This document shows, one piece after another, positions 5,692 to 9,719 of a stretch of DNA of 9,719 nt. Below the pieces are notes generated by a model. That model was not told the DNA's origin. It did not search any database and saw only the letters and a program-made list of their open reading frames with translations. The position numbers were made by a program, and so were the translations under genes. Numbering within the stretch: the first letter of the stretch is position 1; the number at the start of each line of letters is the position of its first letter. Location: contig PEXM01000065.1 in assembly GCA_002779055.1 (NCBI GenBank), positions 1-9,719 on the forward strand. The letters run 5' to 3'. This stretch comes from Elusimicrobia bacterium CG08_land_8_20_14_0_20_44_26. Its GTDB lineage: Bacteria > CG03.

Positions 5692-6611
5692 AAAAAGCCG
5701 TAGGAATAGATATCGGCGGAACGAACACGAACGTGTCGTTGATTGACGAGACAGGCCGCATATTGAGACAATTTAAGTTCAGGACTCCCAAAGGTTTGTC
5801 CGCATCTTCGGTGGTTGAAAAAATATTTTTGGGAATTAGTGAAAGCGGGGTGTTCAAAGAAAGCTCCAGAGTTGGCTGCGGCGTGGCGGCTTTAATACAT
5901 CCCTCTACCGGTTATGTGGATTTTGCCCCGAACCTCGGATGGAGAAATTTCAATTTAAAAAAGTCATTGCCGGAAGGCATCGGCATAAAGAAAATTGTTT
6001 TTGAAAACGACGCCAACTGCGCGGCGGTGGGAATATATAAACGAATGAAGAAAAAAGTTCATTCTCTTGCGGTAATAACGCTCGGCACCGGCATCGGCGG
6101 CGGTCTTATTATTGACGGGAAACTCTTTTCAAATCCGGACATCTCCGCTTTTGAAGTCGGTCACACAACCGTTGACCCACACGGTATCAAGTGTGCGTGC
6201 GGTTCGAGAGGATGTCTCGAGACATTCTGCGGCGCGAGGTATATGAATAAATGGGCGTCAAAATACTGGGCGGGAACAAAATTTGAAGGCAAAATTCTCA
6301 CCCCTCACGAAATTGCCGATTATGCCCGCGCGGGGAAAAACTGGGCAAAAAAAGTGTGGCTCAAATACGGGGAATATCTCGCTGTGGGCGTCAGCAATCT
6401 CGTCAATCTTTTGGCGCTTGATGAGGTGGTTTTTACGGGCGGAATAGCGGCGGGCTTTCCTTTTTTCAGAGAAAGTGTTAAAAAGGAAGTGGCAAAGAGG
6501 ACGCTCGCGCCGTACGTAAAAAAAGTCAGAATCAGCAGGGCTTCATGGAATAGTTATATTGGTTCGATAGGGGCTGCTTTTCTCGCTCTTAATAATGAGG
6601 ACGGTTCGTAA
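5685..6611 (+). CDS. ROK-family sugar kinase, probable glucokinase
   Basis: ROK kinases phosphorylate sugars such as glucose at C6 with ATP in the cytoplasm. The 308-residue product has the N-terminal phosphate-binding motif GIDIGGTNT (7-15), the catalytic Asp in FENDANC (D109), GTGIGGG (134-140), the sugar-contacting E157/H160 in EVGH, and the ROK zinc site formed by H160, C170, C172 and C177 (CACGSRGCLE). TGGI near 251 belongs to the C-terminal ATP-binding half. There is no N-terminal helix-turn-helix, so it is a kinase and not a ROK repressor. EVGH with TVDPHG is typical of glucokinases, although N-acetylhexosamine, mannose or other hexose kinases of this family cannot be excluded. The gene overlaps folC by 7 nt and so is co-transcribed with it. 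Confidence 0.88.
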   Translation: MLKKAVGIDIGGTNTNVSLIDETGRILRQFKFRTPKGLSASSVVEKIFLGISESGVFKESSRVGCGVAALIHPSTGYVDFAPNLGWRNFNLKKSLPEGIGIKKIVFENDANCAAVGIYKRMKKKVHSLAVITLGTGIGGGLIIDGKLFSNPDISAFEVGHTTVDPHGIKCACGSRGCLETFCGARYMNKWASKYWAGTKFEGKILTPHEIADYARAGKNWAKKVWLKYGEYLAVGVSNLVNLLALDEVVFTGGIAAGFPFFRESVKKEVAKRTLAPYVKKVRISRASWNSYIGSIGAAFLALNNEDGS

Positions 6612-6633
6612 TTGTATTTGGAGAAGACCTCAA

Positions 6634-6657
6634 ATGATAGTTGACGAAAAAAATTGA
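6634..6657 (+). other. Possible 7-codon leader ORF overlapping the lptD start
   Basis: ATG 6634 opens a seven-residue frame (MIVDEKN) with GGAG at 6620-6623 ten nt upstream. Its TGA (6655-6657) overlaps the TTG start of lptD (6654-6656) in the arrangement TTGA, which would allow termination-reinitiation. The ORF crosses an A7 run (6647-6653); one added A would fuse this ATG in frame with lptD. It may instead mark a one-base assembly error. ATTTG (6616-6620) can also pair with CAAAT (6631-6635), partly covering the start. Confidence 0.3.
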
Positions 6658-8825
6658 AGAGTTTTATCAAAATTATTTTATTAGGAACTGTCCCCATGGC
6701 GCTCTTTGTTTTCACGCCTCATCCCGCGCTGGCAGATGACGGGAATCTTCCTTTCAGCATAGAATGCGAATTTCTGACTTACGACAGGACTGCCGAAATT
6801 GTTTTCTCCACGGGCAATGTTTACATAAAGCGGCCGGGTATTGAAATGCGCGCGAAGGAGGCGACTTTTTTTAGGCAAATCGGCGAAATTTTTATGAAGA
6901 AAGAAGTGAAAATAGAGGACGGAACGACAACAATAATCTGCGACGAAGCGCAGTATAACGTTACCTCCGGCACGGCTTATTTCAGGAATGTTTTGATGAA
7001 GAGAAAGTCGTTGCGCACATCTCAGAAAGAGAAAGAATCTCAGCCGCCCTCACTTGACGCTTTGGCGGACGAGGCGTATTATGACAGAAATAATGATAAG
7101 ATACTGCTCGTCGGAAATGTCAAAGTGACGGATTCCTCAACGACCATAATTTGTTCGCGGGCGGATTACGACATTAAGGCAGAAACGGCTACCTTTAGCG
7201 CGGTAAGAATAAAGCAGGATGAATTTTATGTTGTTGGGAATGAAGTTGAGAAAGACAATGATGTTTATTTTTTCAATAAAGCGTATATAACGTCCTGCGA
7301 TGAACCCGTTCCGCATTATAAAATTTCTTCACCCCGCCTAAAACTTATTGCAGGAGACAGCATTTCTATGAATAATGTTGTTTTTTCCATTCACGGAGTA
7401 CCGGCTTTTTATTTTCCGTATTACTGGCAGAAAATCGGCGAAAAAAAATGGAATCTTTCCGTGCGGCTCGGCCGCTCGTTAAGGAAGGGAACATATATTA
7501 ACACCAAATTCAGATGGAACTGGACAAAAAATTTCAGGTCATATTTTATAAACGATTATTTCAGCCATCTCGGATACGGGAAGGGTCTTGAACTTGATTA
7601 CGCAAAAGATGAAATTAAGAGCAATTTGTATGCTTATCATATTGACGAGAAATCAACAGGAATAAGGAATATGACGTTCAGGCACTCTCACTGGCAGAAA
7701 TTGCCGGCGGACTTTTTGTGGCAGTCGTATATAGAGTTTCAGGATTTTTCCGTGTTTAACAGCGATTATATGAAAGATGAGTCAGATGAATTAAAGCCCA
7801 CATATAAGAGAAGCAGGGTCTCGCTGACGAAATTATCAGAGGCGTATTATTTCCGTTTGTCCGGTTACAGAAACGAAGTGTGGAGCGATAAGTTAAACCG
7901 GTATGAGGCGGACAATGTAATAGCGCCGGAAGCGTATCTGCGTCTTAATCCGAGAAAGATAAAGTTCTTACAATATGACTTTATCTATAATTTCAGGAAT
8001 TATTACAATATGGATATAAACAACGGGACTCTTTATAGAGAATACGCAAGCATTCACGATTCGCAGTTTAGAATTTTTGAGAGTTTTCGTCTCTTGCGGG
8101 GTCTCACTTTATTTCCGAGATTCGGTTATCTTTTTTCAAAGACAGGCAATCAGGATTTAATTGATTATTATGTTCACGATATTAACCTGACGTCAAATTT
8201 CTATAAACCCCTTAAATTCACTTTTATTCATAATTACGAAAAAAGAATCGGCGGCGAAACGGTTTACAGGAACGTTGCCGTTTCCGACGAGTGGCGACCC
8301 GCTCGCGGCGTTGTTTTCAGGCAGAGCGCGATATATGATATTGAGAAGAGCTCCCAAATTTTCAAAAAAAGGTTTTCACCTCTTCAGAACCAGCTCAACA
8401 TCACATCGCGCAAAGTTGATTATTATTTAAGAAATTATTTTGATGTCCGCAATTCCGAGACGCTCTCGTGGGAAGCCGAGGCGGGCGGGCGCTTTTTTTC
8501 AACGCGCGTCACTCACAACATAGCGGAAAAAAATTTTGTTAATCTTTTCCAGACGCTTTCCTTCAAACTCGGCGAATGGAACGTCAAACTCAGGGGCAGG
8601 GCTTATTTTAATTATGATAATTTGAAAATCAGCGGCGATTCCCTGATGGAGAAAGAAATTGTGATAAATAAAAAGCTTCACTGCTGGGATTTGTATGCGA
8701 GGTACCTTGTCACGTCCGAGAGGCGCGAGGCGTGGATTTTTTTTAACATAAGCGTCTTTCCCGATAAGCCCATCGGGATTTATCACGATGCGGTTGAAGA
8801 CGAATGGTCTTTGCAGAAGAAATAA
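6654..8825 (+). CDS. lptD: LPS-assembly protein LptD (OstA), outer-membrane beta-barrel
   Basis: LptD is the outer-membrane translocon that, plugged by LptE, inserts lipopolysaccharide into the outer leaflet. This 723-residue protein has a signal peptide (1-27, ending PALA). Its N-terminal part has two LptA/OstA-type jellyroll stretches: about 35-120 (with GNVYIKRPG and ATFF) and about 136-190 (ADEAYYDRNNDKILLVGNVKV). The diagnostic LptD block follows: YITSCDEPVPHYK (211-223), then GVPAFYFPYYWQK (248-260), where the barrel begins. The rest is long, aromatic-rich and strand-like and ends with HCWDLYARYL, REAWIFFNISVFP and a short tail, as in many LptDs. Five cysteines are visible (C38, C96, C167, C215, C677); only one is in the barrel, unlike the adjacent pair in E. 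coli. The start is TTG 6654, since a stop lies at 6642-6644. ATG 6696 would remove the charged n-region of the signal peptide. No separate lptA or lptC is nearby. Confidence 0.88.
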   Translation: MKSFIKIILLGTVPMALFVFTPHPALADDGNLPFSIECEFLTYDRTAEIVFSTGNVYIKRPGIEMRAKEATFFRQIGEIFMKKEVKIEDGTTTIICDEAQYNVTSGTAYFRNVLMKRKSLRTSQKEKESQPPSLDALADEAYYDRNNDKILLVGNVKVTDSSTTIICSRADYDIKAETATFSAVRIKQDEFYVVGNEVEKDNDVYFFNKAYITSCDEPVPHYKISSPRLKLIAGDSISMNNVVFSIHGVPAFYFPYYWQKIGEKKWNLSVRLGRSLRKGTYINTKFRWNWTKNFRSYFINDYFSHLGYGKGLELDYAKDEIKSNLYAYHIDEKSTGIRNMTFRHSHWQKLPADFLWQSYIEFQDFSVFNSDYMKDESDELKPTYKRSRVSLTKLSEAYYFRLSGYRNEVWSDKLNRYEADNVIAPEAYLRLNPRKIKFLQYDFIYNFRNYYNMDINNGTLYREYASIHDSQFRIFESFRLLRGLTLFPRFGYLFSKTGNQDLIDYYVHDINLTSNFYKPLKFTFIHNYEKRIGGETVYRNVAVSDEWRPARGVVFRQSAIYDIEKSSQIFKKRFSPLQNQLNITSRKVDYYLRNYFDVRNSETLSWEAEAGGRFFSTRVTHNIAEKNFVNLFQTLSFKLGEWNVKLRGRAYFNYDNLKISGDSLMEKEIVINKKLHCWDLYARYLVTSERREAWIFFNISVFPDKPIGIYHDAVEDEWSLQKK

Positions 8826-8839
8826 AATATATATAGCGG

Positions 8840-8873
8840 AGCATCCCCTTGCGGAAATGTGCGATGCTAAGGG
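8840..8873 (+). other. Interleaved inverted repeats after lptD
   Basis: In the 73-nt gap between lptD and the tRNA, AGCATC (8840-8845) is complementary to GATGCT (8863-8868), and the adjacent CCCTT (8846-8850) is complementary to AAGGG (8869-8873). The arms come in the order A-B-A'-B', so the two stems are either alternatives or a pseudoknot. The zero-length link between A and B makes a standard pseudoknot strained. No T-tract follows, so a simple terminator is unlikely. It could be a 3'-end structure of the operon mRNA. Confidence 0.35.
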
Positions 8874-8898
8874 AAATTAAATTTTGTAAAATATAGTG

Positions 8899-8975
8899 CG
8901 GGGTGTGGCGCAGTTGGCTAGCGCGCCTGCTTTGGGAGCAGGAGGTCGGCGGTTCAAGTCCGCCCACCCCGACCA
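8899..8975 (+). tRNA. tRNA-Pro (anticodon UGG)
   Basis: A full 77-nt cloverleaf can be drawn by eye. The acceptor stem CGGGGTG (8899-8905) pairs fully with CACCCCG (8965-8971), followed by discriminator A8972 and an encoded CCA (8973-8975). The D stem is GCGC/GCGC (8908-8911 with 8921-8924). The anticodon stem is CCTGC/GCAGG (8926-8930 with 8938-8942) with loop TTTGGGA, anticodon TGG at 8933-8935. The T stem is GGCGG/CCGCC (8948-8952 with 8960-8964) with loop TTCAAGT. It reads proline codons CCA and CCG, and others by wobble. The upstream AT-rich stretch (8877-8895) may hold its promoter but no convincing -35/-10 pair is seen. The gene sits where composition and gene type change. Confidence 0.96.
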
Positions 8976-8992
8976 ATTCAGACATTGCGAAT

Positions 8993-9078
8993 TTTTCGTG
9001 CGGCGAAAAGAAAGAGGGGGTCGCCTCTGCCCCAACCCACCCGTGTGCGGGCAACGACAAGGAATTCTTTTTTTCCTT
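8993..9078. other. Hairpin-rich spacer after the tRNA
   Basis: The 210 nt between the tRNA and the methyltransferase start with several small inverted repeats. TTTTCG (8993-8998) pairs with CGAAAA (9004-9009). GTCG (9020-9023) can pair with CGAC (9055-9058), enclosing the tight hairpin CCCG/CGGG (9040-9043 with 9048-9051). AAGGAA (9059-9064) can pair with TTCCTT (9073-9078) across a T7 run (9068-9074). The last two with the T-run may end tRNA transcription. A G5 run (9016-9020) and several C runs give it a composition unlike either flank. It could also be part of a dispersed non-coding repeat. Confidence 0.3.
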
Positions 9079-9121
9079 TACTTTTATTAAACACTTTGGT
9101 AATATTAAATCATAGGAAGCG

Positions 9122-9181
9122 ATGAAACCCATATATAAATATATCACAATATATATTTCAGTTGAGGATTTAATCAATTAG
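9122..9181 (+). CDS. Possible 19-residue leader ORF before the methyltransferase
   Basis: ATG 9122 has AGGAAG (9114-9119) at close spacing and opens a 19-codon frame, MKPIYKYITIYISVEDLIN, ending TAG 9179-9181, four nt before the methyltransferase ATG. That start has no good ribosome site of its own, so coupled translation is possible. The peptide matches no family I recognise, and its Ile/Tyr richness simply reflects AT-rich DNA, so it may be chance. Confidence 0.3.
   Translation: MKPIYKYITIYISVEDLIN
9137..9158. promoter_or_regulatory. AT-rich dyad upstream of the methyltransferase
   Basis: AAATATAT (9137-9144) and ATATATTT (9151-9158) are perfect inverted copies around a 6-nt spacer, 27 nt before the methyltransferase start. 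Such a dyad could be an operator for a dimeric regulator or part of an AT-rich promoter. It lies inside the 9122-9181 small ORF. In sequence this AT-rich, dyads arise easily by chance. Confidence 0.3.
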
Positions 9182-9185
9182 AGAT

Positions 9186-9719
9186 ATGAGCCAAATCGCC
9201 ACATTATTCGCAAAAACAAAGATTGATTACTCGTGGTCTTTTTCCGACAAGACACGAAAAGACACAGCGTATATTACACACGGCTATCATCGTTACCCAG
9301 CAAAGTTTATTCCTCAAATAGTTTCTCGTCTGGCAGATAAGTACACCAGCGAAGGCGACTTAATCGTTGATCCATTCGGCGGGTGTGGCACAACGCTTGT
9401 TGAATCGAAGATAATGGGGCGGCCATCAATTGGCGTTGATATTAACCCTGTTGCTGTTTTAATTACAAAAGCAAAAATTACTCCAATTGATCCAAAGAAA
9501 ATTGACAAGGCATTTTTTGTATTAAAAGAAAGATTGGATATTTACAACAAAGACACAAAAATAAAAACCCCCGAGCACGAAAGAATTGATTACTGGTTCA
9601 AGCCAGAAGAAAAAAGAAAACTTGCTTTTATCTTTACTGAAATTTCAAAACTGAAAGACCAAGATATTAAAGATTTTTTCTTTTGCGGGTTTTCTAATAT
9701 TTTGAAAAATTGCTCTATT
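9186..9719 (+). CDS. DNA methyltransferase (N4-cytosine/N6-adenine type), 5' part only
   Basis: From ATG 9186 the frame stays open for 178 codons to the window end, so the gene is cut by the edge. An in-frame stop at 9171-9173 rules out an upstream ATG. HRYPAKFIP (35-43) fits motif X of amino-methyltransferases; DPFGGCGTTLVES (62-74) is the SAM-binding motif I; and GVDINPVAV (83-91) carries the acidic residue that binds the SAM ribose. The segment YWFKPEEKRKLAFIF (136-150) to FSNILKNCS is typical of a group of site-specific DNA methylases where the DPPY catalytic motif comes later, here beyond the window. Motif X and I before motif IV is the alpha/gamma-like order. It probably belongs to a restriction-modification or other defence locus, but no nuclease is visible. 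Its A-rich codon use differs from the genes before the tRNA. A TRM11-like RNA methylase is a less likely alternative. Confidence 0.8.
   Translation, partial: MSQIATLFAKTKIDYSWSFSDKTRKDTAYITHGYHRYPAKFIPQIVSRLADKYTSEGDLIVDPFGGCGTTLVESKIMGRPSIGVDINPVAVLITKAKITPIDPKKIDKAFFVLKERLDIYNKDTKIKTPEHERIDYWFKPEEKRKLAFIFTEISKLKDQDIKDFFFCGFSNILKNCSI

Noticed and set aside
8896..9115. Two short plus-strand reading frames across the tRNA (MRGVAQLASAPALGAGG and MWRSWLARLLWEQEV types)
   Set aside because: They are translations of the tRNA-Pro gene itself, a well-known source of false small proteins. The cloverleaf explains the sequence.
8743..9177. A 144-codon minus-strand frame containing GVGGLEPPTSCSQSRRASQLRH
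   Set aside because: This is the antisense translation of the same tRNA plus its flanks, a common mis-annotation, and it also overlaps the end of lptD.
1..9719. CRISPR array, insertion sequence or rRNA
   Set aside because: No regularly spaced repeat-spacer pattern, transposase frame with terminal inverted repeats, or rRNA-like sequence was seen. The only tandem repeats are the short heptads near 982-1103.

Overview
The window reads as chromosomal DNA of a Gram-negative-type (diderm), probably uncultivated bacterium. It carries LptD (outer-membrane LPS assembly), a LolA-like periplasmic protein, a secretin and the end of a protein with a FlgD/Por-type Ig-like C-terminus. Such a mix with compact all-plus-strand gene order is common in candidate phyla such as Omnitrophota, Elusimicrobiota and relatives. 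That placement is inference; no marker here fixes the phylum.

Layout. Positions 1-71 are the 3' end of an upstream gene. 110-976 encodes a very short secretin with a signal peptide. 977-1117 is a purine-rich intergenic stretch with 7-nt tandem repeats on both sides of a C5/G5 palindrome. Then comes a close-packed run on the same strand: a LolA-like protein (1118-2005), an arginase-superfamily protein with an N-terminal membrane segment (2071-3246), an HI0933/BaiN-type flavoprotein (3255-4529), a FolC-type ligase (4540-5691), a ROK sugar kinase overlapping it by 7 nt (5685-6611), and LptD (6654-8825). Gaps in the run are 65, 8, 10, -7 and 42 nt, so most of it is probably one transcription unit, with a possible extra control point at the dyad before the arginase-like gene. 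A tRNA-Pro(UGG) gene with encoded CCA follows at 8899-8975. After a 210-nt spacer that holds hairpins, a 19-codon ORF and an AT-rich dyad, an AT-richer DNA methyltransferase gene starts at 9186 and runs off the window.

How they fit together. The secretin, the LolA-like protein and LptD all concern the outer membrane and its supply from the periplasm. The kinase and the FolC-type enzyme are cytoplasmic housekeeping functions (sugar phosphorylation, folate). The flavoprotein and the arginase-like protein have no firm role. The change in composition and function after the tRNA gene suggests the edge of an accessory region.

I see no complete novel system. The points most worth checking are the minimal secretin, the membrane-anchored arginase-like protein, the heptad/palindrome element, the A7 tract at the start of lptD, and the tRNA/methyltransferase junction.
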